64,000 nt of DNA, from contig NZ_LT629711.1 of assembly GCF_900104525.1 (NCBI RefSeq), forward strand, positions 2,542,001-2,606,000, read 5' to 3'. Positions 52,476-60,916 of this stretch are shown here, piece by piece (positions within the stretch are counted from its first letter, which is position 1; every line of letters begins with the position of its first letter). This stretch comes from Pedococcus dokdonensis. Lineage in GTDB: Bacteria > Actinomycetota > Actinomycetes > Actinomycetales > Dermatophilaceae. Under the pieces are notes generated by a model. The model was not told the DNA's origin, made no database searches, and saw only the letters and a program-made list of their open reading frames with translations. The position numbers were made by a program, and so were the translations under genes.

Positions 52476-53121
52476 GGCGCAGCGAACAGCGCCGCCCGCA
52501 GACCCGCGACGTCGGTCACGAGCGCGTCGGGACCGGTCGCGGCGAGCGCGGCCTCCAGCCCGGCGCCCCAGGTGACCGCCACCGCCGCCATGCCGGCGGC
52601 CCGCGCCGCCTCGACGTCGACGGTCGCGTCACCCACGTAGACGCAGTCGTATGCCGCGGCGCCGAGCTGCGCCGCGGCATACAGCAGGGGTGCGGGGTGG
52701 GGCTTGTGGAGGGTGGTCTCCTCCTGGCCGGCGAGCACGTCGATGCGGTCGGCGAGGCCGACGGCCCGCAGTCCGAGGCGCACGGTCTCGCCCTTCTTGC
52801 TGGAGACGACACCGGTGCGCGCGCCGCCGGCGTGCAGGTCGTCGAGCAGGTCCGGCATGCCCTCGACGGTGCGGATCAGGTCGTCGTGGTTGGCGAGGTT
52901 CCAGGTGCGGTAGACGTCGGTCAGCTCGGCCCCCGCCCGGGGTAGCGCTCCTCCAGCACGGGCTGGAGCGGGCGGCCGATCCACGACCGCACCTCGTCGT
53001 CGGAGGTCACCTCGCCGAGGACCGAGCCGATCGCGTGGTGGTAGGAGGCGACGATGAGGGGGATCGTGTCGGCAAGGGTGCCGTCGAAGTCGAAGAGGAC
53101 GACCGGCCAGCGGGGAGTCAC
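52466..53121 (-). pseudogene. HAD-IA phosphatase (phosphoglycolate phosphatase-like), frameshifted
   Basis: The N-terminal part (53121 to about 52930) reads VVLFDFDGTLADTIPLIVASYHHAIG with the catalytic DxDGT motif and stops at 52921. The rest of the protein is in another frame: AELTDVYRTWNLANHDDLIRTV, TGVVSSKKGETVRLGLRAVGL (motif II/III region), HKPHPAPLLYAAAQ and YVGDATVDVEAARAAGM with motif IV. One missing base at a five-C run, 52930-52934 (plus strand), restores a 219-residue enzyme. This is a real frameshift or a sequencing error. The catalytic residues are otherwise intact. Confidence 0.85.
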
Positions 53122-53328
53122 GGCTCGAGGCTAACGAGGTGCCGAGCGGTCCCGGCGCGGCACCCGACCGGAGCCCTTGGAGAGGATGTCGGTTTCCGCC
53201 ATGGCGGATCCCCGACAGTCTTTCTGGAGGGTGGGATCGGAGGTTGTCAACGCAACTTTCGCGTGCACAGAATGCCCCCGGGAACCTGCACCATCCGCAC
53301 CGTCAACACCACTGTCAAGGGGACGCCT

Positions 53329-53685
53329 GTGCCTCAGCTCACCGCCACCCCGCGTGACATCACCTCCAGCGAGGCGGCGTCCTACGGTTCGCTGACCGAC
53401 GAGGAAGCCATGCCGCGCGACCGGGCTGAGGCGACCGCCACACTGCTCAAGGCAGTCGCCGACCCGGTCCGGCTCCAGCTGCTCTCGCTGATCCGCGCCA
53501 CCAAGAACCACGAGGCCTGCGTCTGCGACCTGACCCCGGCGGTCGGGCTGAGCCAGCCCACGGTGAGCCACCACCTCAAGGTGCTGACCGAGGCCGGCCT
53601 CGTGACGAGGGAGCGTCGCGGCACGTGGGCCTGGTTCCAGCTGGTGCCCTCGCGGCTCGACGACCTGGCCGCGATCTTCGTCTGA
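53329..53685 (+). CDS. ArsR/SmtB-family regulator
   Basis: 118 residues. Winged-helix repressor with ADPVRLQLLSLIRATKNHEACVCDLTPAVGLSQPTVSHHLKVL (in parts). The ACVCDL motif in helix alpha-3 gives two cysteines for metal or metalloid binding, as in ArsR/CadC-type sensors, so release on binding a metal such as arsenite, cadmium or copper is expected but unproven. GTG 53329 has AAGGGG upstream. No transporter or reductase is nearby; its targets lie elsewhere or it regulates itself. A possible promoter is TTGTCA (53244-53249) with CAGAAT (53268-53273). Confidence 0.85.
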   Translation: MPQLTATPRDITSSEAASYGSLTDEEAMPRDRAEATATLLKAVADPVRLQLLSLIRATKNHEACVCDLTPAVGLSQPTVSHHLKVLTEAGLVTRERRGTWAWFQLVPSRLDDLAAIFV

Positions 53686-53690
53686 TCCCG

Positions 53691-54320
53691 TCAGCAGTCG
53701 GTGTCGAGCATGTCCTCGACGGCGGCCTTCTCGGCGCTGTCGACCTCGAGGTCCCAGTAGTACTTCACGTTGATCCACTCCCGGACGTACTCGCACCGCC
53801 AGCCGGCGCTGGTCGGCTGCCACTCGGCCGGGTCCTGGTCGCCCTTGCTGCGGTTGCTCGAGGCCGACACGGCGATCAGCTGCGGCCGGGTCAGGTCGTT
53901 GGCGAACTCCTTGCGCTCGGTGCTGGTCCAGCCACTCGCCCCCGACCCCCAGGCCTCGGCCAGCGGGACCACGTGGTCGATGTCGAACGTCGACGGGTCC
54001 GTGGTGGTCACGCCGTCGTAGACGCTGGTCCACGAGCCCTTGGTGGCCTTGCAGGCCGAGTCGACGACGACGCCGCTGCCGTCTCGCTTGATCACCGTCT
54101 CCCGGGTGTCGCAGCCCGTCGTGATGGTGATCCAGTGCGTGAACAGCGACCGGTCGTAGCCCGCGTTGTCCTCGGCACCGACGGTGAGGTCGGCCAGCTG
54201 GTCGCGCGAGTCGGACACCGACGGCGCCGGGGGTGGGAGCGCGGAGGCGGCGGTGGCGGCCACCGGCGCAGCGGCGAGGGCGAGGACGGATGCGGCGACG
54301 ACGCGGGTCAGCAGGCTCAT
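53691..54320 (-). CDS. Secreted HNH-family nuclease (DUF1524/GmrSD C-terminal-like)
   Basis: 209 residues. A Sec signal peptide ([27 protein letters not shown], in parts) precedes a compact DUF1524-type HNH domain: [31 protein letters not shown] (in parts) carries the His-Val-x-Pro-Leu motif, followed by [21 protein letters not shown] with the second part of the active site and [14 protein letters not shown]. Two cysteine pairs are likely disulfide-bonded. ATG 54320 is the true start. Predicted extracellular DNase or RNase; converges on the ArsR gene with a 5-base gap. Confidence 0.85.
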   Translation of the reverse strand: MSLLTRVVAASVLALAAAPVAATAASALPPPAPSVSDSRDQLADLTVGAEDNAGYDRSLFTHWITITTGCDTRETVIKRDGSGVVVDSACKATKGSWTSVYDGVTTTDPSTFDIDHVVPLAEAWGSGASGWTSTERKEFANDLTRPQLIAVSASSNRSKGDQDPAEWQPTSAGWRCEYVREWINVKYYWDLEVDSAEKAAVEDMLDTDC

Positions 54321-54453
54321 GGGGTTCGACCCTGCTCCGGCCGCGGGCCGCGTGGGCAACAGCGCGGCCAACGACCGGTCAGGATGTCGTCCGCGTTCGG
54401 CAAGGGTGGGGTCAACTGCCCCGGCCGTGGTCGGCGGGGCTAGTTTTCTGGGT

Positions 54454-55131
54454 ATGCCGCCTGCTGCCCTGACCGAGCTCGTCCACCCCTCGTGGGCGGC
54501 TGCGCTGGAGCCGGTGGCGGAGACCGTCGCCTCGCTGGGCGAGTTCCTGCGTGGCGAGGTCGCGGCGGGACGGGGCTACCTGCCGGCGGGAAAGCACGTG
54601 CTGCGGGCCTTCGAGCGGCCACTCGACGACGTGCGCGTCCTCATCGTGGGGCAGGACCCCTACCCGACGCCGGGCCACGCGGTCGGGCTGTCCTTTTCCG
54701 TGGCTCCCGAGGTGCGACCGGTCCCCCGCTCGCTGCTCAACATCTACGCCGAGCTCGAGAGCGACCTCGGGCTCCCACGGCCGTCCTCGGGCGACCTGTC
54801 GCCCTGGGCCGACCAGGGAGTACTGCTGCTGAACCGCGTGCTGACGGTCGCGCCCGGCAAGCCGGCCAGCCACCGCGGCAAGGGCTGGGAGTCCGTCACG
54901 GCCGCAGCGATCACGGCCCTCGTCGAGCGGGGCGGACCACTCGTCGCGATCCTGTGGGGCCGGGACGCCCGGAACCTCGTTCCGCACCTGCCCGGCATAC
55001 CGGCGATCGAGAGCGCCCACCCCTCCCCCCTCTCGGCGCACGCGGGCTTCTTCGGCAGCAAGCCGTTCAGCCGCGCCAACGAGCTACTCGCCCAGCAGGG
55101 CGCCACCCCGATCGACTGGAGGCTGCCGTGA
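54454..55131 (+). CDS. ung: Uracil-DNA glycosylase, family 1
   Basis: 225 residues. Removes uracil from DNA in base excision repair. Motifs: [18 protein letters not shown] (catalytic aspartate), [34 protein letters not shown] and the [22 protein letters not shown] leucine-intercalation loop (in parts). ATG 54454 follows TAGTTTTCTGGGT, with no Shine-Dalgarno sequence, so the mRNA may be leaderless with TAGTTT as the -10. Its stop overlaps the GTG of the GDSL gene (GTGA). Confidence 0.93.
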   Translation: MPPAALTELVHPSWAAALEPVAETVASLGEFLRGEVAAGRGYLPAGKHVLRAFERPLDDVRVLIVGQDPYPTPGHAVGLSFSVAPEVRPVPRSLLNIYAELESDLGLPRPSSGDLSPWADQGVLLLNRVLTVAPGKPASHRGKGWESVTAAAITALVERGGPLVAILWGRDARNLVPHLPGIPAIESAHPSPLSAHAGFFGSKPFSRANELLAQQGATPIDWRLP

Positions 55132-56021
55132 CCGACACCCCCTCACCCACCGACCCACCGTCATCCATCGACGCACCGTCACCCAGCGACGCCGGTCGCG
55201 GCGACGACAACCAGACCCACCTGCCCGAGCGGGGGAAGGTCTGGCACCGCTACGTCGCGATCGGCGACTCCTTCACCGAGGGCATGTCCGACGCCGACCC
55301 GGCGCGGGAGAACTCGTACGTCGGGTGGGCCGACCGGCTCGCCTCACACCTCGCCGGGATCGCGCACCGCGAGGGCGGCGACTTCGCCTACGCGAACCTC
55401 GCGGTGCGCGGCCGCCTGCTCGCCGACGTGATCGGCCCACAGCTCGACGCCGCGATCGAGCTCGGGCCCGACCTGGTCTCGATGGTCGGCGGCGGCAACG
55501 ACATCCTGCGGCCCAAGGCCGACCTCGACGCGATCGCGGGGCGTCTCGAAGCCGCCGTGGTGCGGTTGCGGGCAGCCGGGGCCGACGTGCTCCTCGCCAC
55601 CCCGACGGACCCGGTCGGAGCCCCGCTCCTGCGACACCTGCGGGGGCGGCACGCGATCCACTCCGCCAACATCTTCAGCATCGCCCAGCAGCACGGCGCC
55701 TACGTCATCAACCAGTGGGGCATGAAGGCGCTGCAGGACTTCCGGCTGTGGGCCGAGGACCGCATCCACATGACGACGGAAGGACACCGCCGGGTCGCGC
55801 TCAACGCGCTGTCGGCGCTCGGCCACGACACCGACCGGGCCGACTGGTCGACGCCTCTCCCGCCGGCCCCGCCGGTGGCCCGGCGCGAGTCGGCCGCTGC
55901 CAACGCCGAGTGGGCGAAGACGCACCTGGCGCCGTGGGTGCAGCGCCGCCTGCGCGGGGAGTCATCCGGAGACACCGTGACGGCCAAGCGCCCGGAGCTC
56001 ACCCCCGTCGACCCCACCTGA
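55128..56021 (+). CDS. SGNH/GDSL hydrolase
   Basis: 297 residues. Esterase/lipase of the GDSL family. Block [15 protein letters not shown] (catalytic Ser), block [14 protein letters not shown], block [15 protein letters not shown] (catalytic Asp-x-x-His). The Gly of block II is in [14 protein letters not shown]. No signal peptide, so cytosolic. GTG 55128 overlaps ung by GTGA. The C-terminal 60 residues are charged and Arg/Ala-rich. Substrate unknown. Confidence 0.85.
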   Translation: MTDTPSPTDPPSSIDAPSPSDAGRGDDNQTHLPERGKVWHRYVAIGDSFTEGMSDADPARENSYVGWADRLASHLAGIAHREGGDFAYANLAVRGRLLADVIGPQLDAAIELGPDLVSMVGGGNDILRPKADLDAIAGRLEAAVVRLRAAGADVLLATPTDPVGAPLLRHLRGRHAIHSANIFSIAQQHGAYVINQWGMKALQDFRLWAEDRIHMTTEGHRRVALNALSALGHDTDRADWSTPLPPAPPVARRESAAANAEWAKTHLAPWVQRRLRGESSGDTVTAKRPELTPVDPT

Positions 56022-56035
56022 CCCGGCGCACACCC

Positions 56036-56058
56036 ATGCAAAAGGCGAGTTAGCGCCG
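56036..56058. repeat. Half copy of the AAAAGGCGAGTTAGCGCC palindrome
   Basis: Identical over 23 bp to the left arm of the 10971-11034 element (10976-10998), but the right arm is absent. It lies between the GDSL gene and the acyl-CoA dehydrogenase gene, 15 bases after the GDSL stop. Confidence 0.8.
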
Positions 56059-56086
56059 GGCAGACGGCTCTGACCTGCGCGATTCA

Positions 56087-56108
56087 AGTAGTAGGACGTC
56101 CTACTACT
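56087..56108. promoter_or_regulatory. 22-bp perfect palindromic operator before the acyl-CoA dehydrogenase
   Basis: Arm AGTAGTAGGAC (56087-56097) is exactly complementary to 56098-56108. It ends 11 bases before the ATG, so a bound repressor would block transcription or translation initiation. Symmetry and length fit a TetR-family repressor of lipid or branched-acid catabolism. No such regulator is in the window. Confidence 0.75.
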
Positions 56109-56119
56109 ACCATCGGGGC

Positions 56120-57313
56120 ATGCCTGCGACCCGTCTGATGCCCACCGAGGAGGGCCAGGACCTCATCGACCTCACGCGCGAGATCTGCCTCAAGGAGCTG
56201 CTGCCGCAGGCCTCCGAGGCGGAGCGCCGGGCGGCCACCACGCCCGAGCTGCCGCGCGACGCGTTCCGGGTGCTGGGGCAGGCCGGACTGCTGTCCCTGC
56301 CCTACCCCGAGGAGTTCGGGGGCGGCGGCCAGCCCTACGAGGTCTACCTCCAGGTCGTCGAGGAGATCGCCTCGGCGTGGATGTCGGTGGCCGTGGGCGT
56401 CTCGGTGCACTCGCTCACCTGCTACCCCGTCGCACAGTTCGGCACCCGGGCCCAACAGGAGGCCCTGCTGCCCGCGATGCTCTCGGGCGAGCAGCTCGGC
56501 GCCTACTGCCTCTCCGAGCGCGGGTCCGGCTCCGACGTCGCCTCCATGAGCACCCGGGCCACGGCCGACGACGACACCGACCCGACGGCATACACGCTGA
56601 AGGGCACGAAGGCCTGGATCAGCCACGCCGGCCACGCGGACTTCTACACCTCGTTCGTCCGGACCTCCGACGACGGTGGCCGCGGGCTCTCCTGCATCGT
56701 CGTGCCGGGCGACGCGCCCGGTCTGGCGTTCGGCGCCCCCGAGAAGAAGATGGGGCTGCACTGCGACACCGTCAGCGAGGTGCACTTCGAGGGTGTCGAG
56801 GTCAGCGCCGACCGGCTCGTCGGCGAGCGCGGCCAGGGCATGGCGATCGCGCTCTCCGCCCTCGACTCCGGGCGCCTCGGAATCGCGGCTGCCGCAACGG
56901 GTCTCGCCCAGGCAGCGCTCGACCACGCAGTCGCCTACTCCAAGGAGCGCGAGCAGTTCGGGCGGCCCATCGGCGACAACCAGGGACTCGCCTTCCTGCT
57001 CGCCGACATGGAGGCCGCGGTGACGTCGTCACGGGCCGCCTACCTCCACGCGGCGAGGTTGCACGACGCCGGTCGGTCCTTCACCAAGGAGGCCGCGGTC
57101 GCCAAGCTCGTGTGCACCGACAACGCCATGCGCGTCACCACCGACGCCGTGCAGGTGCTCGGCGGGGCGGGATACACGCAGGACTTCCCGCTCGAGCGGT
57201 TCATGCGTGAGGCCAAGGTGACCCAGATCTTCGAGGGCACCAACCAGATCCAGCGGCTCGTCATCAGCCGCCAGCTCCTGAAGAGCACGACCAGCTCGTC
57301 CAAGAGAGGCTGA
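56120..57313 (+). CDS. Acyl-CoA dehydrogenase
   Basis: 397 residues, FAD-dependent oxidation of an acyl-CoA to the trans-2-enoyl-CoA. Features are GLLSLPYPEEFGGGG (FAD loop), CLSERGSGSDVASMSTRA, KAWISHAGHADFYTSFV, DSGRLGIAAAATGLAQAALDHAVAYSKEREQFGRPI (in parts), GGAGYTQDFPLERFMREAKVTQIFEGTNQIQ with the catalytic glutamate in FEGTNQ. Acyl-chain specificity is not decidable. It forms an operon with the SDR gene 6 bases later, and together they would perform two beta-oxidation-like steps. Preceded by the operator at 56087. Confidence 0.92.
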   Translation: MPATRLMPTEEGQDLIDLTREICLKELLPQASEAERRAATTPELPRDAFRVLGQAGLLSLPYPEEFGGGGQPYEVYLQVVEEIASAWMSVAVGVSVHSLTCYPVAQFGTRAQQEALLPAMLSGEQLGAYCLSERGSGSDVASMSTRATADDDTDPTAYTLKGTKAWISHAGHADFYTSFVRTSDDGGRGLSCIVVPGDAPGLAFGAPEKKMGLHCDTVSEVHFEGVEVSADRLVGERGQGMAIALSALDSGRLGIAAAATGLAQAALDHAVAYSKEREQFGRPIGDNQGLAFLLADMEAAVTSSRAAYLHAARLHDAGRSFTKEAAVAKLVCTDNAMRVTTDAVQVLGGAGYTQDFPLERFMREAKVTQIFEGTNQIQRLVISRQLLKSTTSSSKRG

Positions 57314-57319
57314 GAACCC

Positions 57320-58084
57320 TTGCAGATCAACGAATCCACCGTCGCCCTCGTCACCGGCGGAGCGAGCGGGCTCGGCGGGGCCACGGTGCGCCGCCTGCAC
57401 GCCGATGGTGCCGCCGTCGTCATCCTCGACCTGCCGTCCTCGCCGGGCGAGGCACTCGCGGCCGAGCTGGGTGAGCGGGCCAGGTTCGTGGCCACGGACG
57501 TGCGCGACGAGTCGCAGGTGCAGGCCGCGATCGACGTCGCCCGCGAGCTCGGCACGCTGCGGATCGTCGTCAACTGCGCCGGTGTCGGCACCCCGGGCCG
57601 GGTCGTCGGCAAGCGCGGACCGCTGCCCCTGGAGCAGTTCGCGAACGTCATCAACATCAACCTGATCGGCACCTTCAACGTGCTGCGCCTCGCCGCCGCG
57701 GCGATGCTCGACAACGAGCCGGTCGACGGTGACCGTGGCGTGGTCGTCATGACCGCGTCCATCGCCGCCTACGACGGTCAGGTCGGACAGGCCGCGTATG
57801 CCGCGAGCAAGGGTGGCGTCGTCGGCCTCACCCTCAGCGCCGCCCGCGACCTCGCGGACAAGGCGATCCGCGTGATGACGATCGCGCCCGGGACCTTCGA
57901 GACGCCCATGCTGGCGGGGCTGCCGCCCGAGGCGACCGCCGTCCTCGAGGCCCAGGTGCCCCACCCGTCGCGACTGGGGAAGCCCGAGGAGTACGCCAAC
58001 CTGGTCGCGCACGTCGTGGACAACTCGATGCTGAACGGCGAGGTCGTCCGGCTCGACGGCGCGCTGCGGATGCCCCCGCGCTGA
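57320..58084 (+). CDS. SDR-family dehydrogenase (3-hydroxyacyl-CoA dehydrogenase type 2-like)
   Basis: 254 residues. Classical short-chain dehydrogenase: NAD-binding [16 protein letters not shown], acidic [18 protein letters not shown], catalytic Ser in TASIAAYDG, Tyr and Lys in [12 protein letters not shown], then [12 protein letters not shown]. The [10 protein letters not shown] insertion is typical of HSD17B10-like 3-hydroxyacyl-CoA dehydrogenases. TTG 57320 is the start (6 bases after the acyl-CoA dehydrogenase stop, with GAGAGG upstream). Supplies the hydroxyacyl-CoA oxidation step of fatty or branched acid breakdown. Confidence 0.88.
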   Translation: MQINESTVALVTGGASGLGGATVRRLHADGAAVVILDLPSSPGEALAAELGERARFVATDVRDESQVQAAIDVARELGTLRIVVNCAGVGTPGRVVGKRGPLPLEQFANVININLIGTFNVLRLAAAAMLDNEPVDGDRGVVVMTASIAAYDGQVGQAAYAASKGGVVGLTLSAARDLADKAIRVMTIAPGTFETPMLAGLPPEATAVLEAQVPHPSRLGKPEEYANLVAHVVDNSMLNGEVVRLDGALRMPPR

Positions 58085-58150
58085 CGAGTGGCCGACTTCT
58101 GCGGGTCGGAGGCCCGCGATGGTGCTGCAAGCAGGGCGATTGGCCGGTTT

Positions 58151-58275
58151 TTGGCGAAACCCTTGCGCGCCGCCCCGGCGTCGGGCCAAGATCAGCGGAC
58201 CTCCTTCGGGAGGCCAGTCCCCTCCGGGGGACACGAGACCCGGCCAACTCATACTTGGCCGGGTCTCACCTTTTG
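58151..58275 (+). ncRNA. Candidate structured RNA or multi-hairpin 3' UTR, ending in a terminator
   Basis: Four hairpins in series: TTGGC..GCCAA (58151-58189) enclosing CGCCG/CGGCG; CCTCC-TTCG-GGAGG (58200-58213); GTCCCC..GGGGAC near 58217-58232; and GAGACCCGGCCAA (58235-58247) with its complement (58255-58267), followed by ACCTTTTGT. The last is a textbook intrinsic terminator for the plus strand. The first three have no coding explanation. No known RNA family is recognised. It lies 67 bases after the SDR stop. Confidence 0.45.
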
Positions 58276-58353
58276 TAACAGGGGAGGCAGACCCGGCCGG
58301 TGACCGACACGCGTCGGCCGCGTAAACAGTGACCGACCACACGCTCCCTGCAC

Positions 58354-58418
58354 GAACCTTTGCTAGCAAAGGAAACCGGGTGAAGGACAGGTTGCACCCT
58401 GTCCCTCACCCGGTTTCC
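58354..58418. terminator. Compound palindrome, CCTTTGCTAGCAAAGG family, copy 2
   Basis: CCTTTGCTAGCAAAGG at 58357-58372, then a hairpin GGAAACCGGGTGA (58371-58383) with 58406-58418 and GGACAGG (58385-58391) with CCTGTCC (58398-58404) around TTGCAC. It lies between convergent SDR and gabT genes and matches the 16203-16253 copy almost base for base through GGTGAAGGACAGGTTGCA. Confidence 0.85.
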
Positions 58419-58447
58419 TGTGCTGGGATGCGACCGCCGCGGCCGCG

Positions 58448-59779
58448 TCAGACGGAGCTGGCGAACGCGTCCTCGAGGATGTCCAGGCCCTCGGAGAGCA
58501 GGTCGTCACCCGATGACAGCGGCGGCAGGAACCGGAACACGTTGCCGAACGTGCCGCAGGTCAGGGTCACCAGGCCCTGCGCGTGGCAGGCCTTGTTGAT
58601 CCGGCCGGTGAGGTCGGCGTCCGGGGTCTTGCGCTCGAGGTCGCTGACCAGCTCGACGGCCAGCATCGCCCCACGACCCCGGATGTCACCGATCACGCCG
58701 TACTTGTCGGCGAGCGCCTCCAGCCGCGGCCGGAACAGCGCCTCGACCGCCCGCGCCCGACCGGCCAGGTCGTCCACCTTCATCGTCTCGATCGACGCGA
58801 GGGCACTGGCGCAGGCGACGGGGTTGCCGCCATACGTGCCGCCGAGGCCACCGACGTGGATGGCGTCCATGACGTCGGCACGGCCGGTGAGGGCGGCCAA
58901 CGGCATGCCGCCCGCGATCCCCTTCGCGGTGGTGATCAGGTCGGGCACGACGTCTTCGTGCTCGGACGCGAACCAGTCGCCGGTGCGGCAGAAGCCGGTC
59001 TGCACCTCGTCCGCGATGAACAGGATGCCCTGCGCGGTGCACCAGTCGGACACCCGCTTCATGAACCCGGGCGCCGGCACGATGAACCCGCCCTCACCCT
59101 GGATCGGCTCGAGGATCACCGCGGCCGTGTTGTCCTCGCCGACCTGGGCGTGCACGAGGTCGACGAACTCGGCGAACGCCTCGTCCGCACACTGCTCCGG
59201 ACCGGTCGGCCAGCGGTAGGGGTAGGCCATCGGCACGCGGTAGATCTCGCTCGCGAACGGGCCGAAGCGGTGCTTGTAGGGCATGTTCTTCGCGGTCAGG
59301 CCCATCGTCAGGTTGGTGCGGCCGTGGTAGGCGTGGTCGAACGCGACGACGCCCTGGCGCCCGGTGAAGTGACGCGCGACCTTGACGGCGTTCTCGACGG
59401 CTTCGGAGCCGGAGTTGAAGAGCGCGGACCGCTTCTCGTGGTCGCCGGGGGTGAGCTCGGCCAGCGCCTCCGCGACGTCGAGGTACTCCTCGTAGGGGGT
59501 GACCATGAAGCAGGTGTGCGTGAAGTCGTTGATCTGCGCGGTCACGGCGTCGATGACCCGCTGGTTGCCGTTGCCGACGGTGGTGACGGCGATGCCCGAG
59601 CCGAAGTCGATCAGCTGGTTGCCGTCGACGTCGCGCAGGATGCCGCCCGCCGCCTGCTCGATGTAGACCGGGAGCCCGGTGCCCACGCCGGCCGAGACCG
59701 CGGCCAGCTTGCGCTGCTGGAGGGCCTGGCTCCTCGGCCCGGGGATGCTGGTGGCGAGGACGCGCTTCTGTTCGAGCAT
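58448..59779 (-). CDS. gabT: 4-aminobutyrate aminotransferase
   Basis: 443 residues, class III PLP aminotransferase converting GABA and 2-oxoglutarate to succinate semialdehyde and glutamate. Motifs: LIDFGSGIAVTTVGNGN, FNSGSEAVENAVKVARHFTGR, HAYHGRTNLTMGLTAKN, ILEPIQGEGGF, LFIADEVQTGFCRTGDWFASEH, and the PLP lysine in TTAKGIAGGMPLAALTG, then GGTYGGNPVACASALA. ATG 59779. Downstream is a bidirectional terminator. Related aminotransferases cannot be excluded, but the pattern is GabT-like throughout. Confidence 0.92.
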   Translation of the reverse strand: MLEQKRVLATSIPGPRSQALQQRKLAAVSAGVGTGLPVYIEQAAGGILRDVDGNQLIDFGSGIAVTTVGNGNQRVIDAVTAQINDFTHTCFMVTPYEEYLDVAEALAELTPGDHEKRSALFNSGSEAVENAVKVARHFTGRQGVVAFDHAYHGRTNLTMGLTAKNMPYKHRFGPFASEIYRVPMAYPYRWPTGPEQCADEAFAEFVDLVHAQVGEDNTAAVILEPIQGEGGFIVPAPGFMKRVSDWCTAQGILFIADEVQTGFCRTGDWFASEHEDVVPDLITTAKGIAGGMPLAALTGRADVMDAIHVGGLGGTYGGNPVACASALASIETMKVDDLAGRARAVEALFRPRLEALADKYGVIGDIRGRGAMLAVELVSDLERKTPDADLTGRINKACHAQGLVTLTCGTFGNVFRFLPPLSSGDDLLSEGLDILEDAFASSV

Positions 59780-59819
59780 GCGCCGAGCATAGGACCGCGG
59801 CTGCGCGCCGAGAAGGTGC

Positions 59820-59852
59820 AGGTATGCCGCGTGGGTGCGGCGCGGCATACCT
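59820..59852. repeat. GGTATGCCGCG-family palindrome between divergent genes
   Basis: AGGTATGCCGCG (59820-59831) pairs exactly with 59841-59852, 12 bp, with a 9-base loop. It lies between gabT (minus) and the LigD polymerase gene (plus), 17 bases before the latter's ATG, so it could sit in the 5' leader of the polymerase gene. Related to 8220-8256 and 18256-18297. Confidence 0.75.
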
Positions 59853-59869
59853 CCCCCTAGCGTGGGGGC

Positions 59870-60844
59870 ATGGCAGCGAAGGCGAGCTCTCCCGCGGTGG
59901 AGGTCGAGGTCGGGGACCGAGAGGTGCGCATCTCCAACCCGGACCGCGTGTACTTCCCGGCCCGGGGTGAGACCAAGCTCGACCTGGTCAACTACTACCT
60001 GTCCGTCGGCGACGGGATCGTGAACGCGCTGCGCGAGCGGCCGTGCATGCTGCACCGGTTCCCCAAGGGCGTCGGCGGTGGCGACAAGGTGCACCAGAAG
60101 CGCATCCCGCAGGGTGCGCCTCCGTGGGTCGACACCGTCCGGCTCACCTTCCCCCGCTGGAACCGGACCGCCGACGAGCTCTGTGTGACCGAGCTGGCCC
60201 AGGTGATCTGGGCGGTGCAGATGTCGACCGTCGAGTTCCACCCCTGGAACAGCCGGCGGGCCGACGTCGAGAAGCCGGACGAGTGGCGGATCGACCTCGA
60301 TCCCGGGCCTGACTGCCCCTGGGAGCGGGTGCAGCGGGTCGCGCACGTCGCCCACGAGGTGCTCGACGAGCTCGGCGCGGTGGGCTGGCCGAAGACCAGC
60401 GGCGGGTCGGGGATGCACGTCTACGTGCGGATCAAGCCGGAGTGGGGCTTCAAGGACGTGCGCCGGGGAGCGCTGGCCTTCGCGCGCGAGGTGGAGCGGC
60501 GGATGCCCGACGACGTGACGACGACCTGGTGGCGCAAGGACCGCGACCCGGCCGACCTGTTCGTCGACTACAACCAGAACGCCCGCGACCACACCATCGC
60601 GGCGGCCTACTCGGTGCGGGGCAACGCGATCGGCACGGTGTCGGCGCCGATCCGGTGGGACGAGGTCGACGACGTCGAGCCCGACGACTTCACCATCGCG
60701 ACCATGCCGGCGCGCTACGCCGAGCTGGGCGACCTGCACGCGGGGATCGACGACGCCGTGTTCGAGATCGACCAGCTGGTCGAGTGGGCCGAGCGCGACG
60801 AGCGCGAGGGGGCGGCCGAGCCGCCGGAGCCCGAGACGGACTGA
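59870..60844 (+). CDS. Stand-alone LigD-type polymerase domain (PolDom)
   Basis: 324 residues of the archaeo-eukaryotic primase (PrimPol) superfamily as found in the polymerase domain of LigD, used to fill ends in non-homologous end joining. Features are PDRVYFPARGETKLDLVNYYL, CMLHRFPKGVGGGDKVHQKR, DEWRIDLDPGPDCPWERV with the catalytic D-x-D near residue 142, GWPKTSGGSGMHVYVRIKPEWGF (in parts), DYNQNARDHTIAAAYSVRG. No ligase or nuclease domain is attached, and neither ku nor ligD lies in the window. ATG 59870. Confidence 0.9.
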   Translation: MAAKASSPAVEVEVGDREVRISNPDRVYFPARGETKLDLVNYYLSVGDGIVNALRERPCMLHRFPKGVGGGDKVHQKRIPQGAPPWVDTVRLTFPRWNRTADELCVTELAQVIWAVQMSTVEFHPWNSRRADVEKPDEWRIDLDPGPDCPWERVQRVAHVAHEVLDELGAVGWPKTSGGSGMHVYVRIKPEWGFKDVRRGALAFAREVERRMPDDVTTTWWRKDRDPADLFVDYNQNARDHTIAAAYSVRGNAIGTVSAPIRWDEVDDVEPDDFTIATMPARYAELGDLHAGIDDAVFEIDQLVEWAERDEREGAAEPPEPETD

Positions 60845-60916
60845 GTCCGGCGCGCTTCCGCGCCAGCGGGTGCGACAGGGGCACAGGACCGCAGGTGCGG
60901 GGGTATTGTCATCCTC

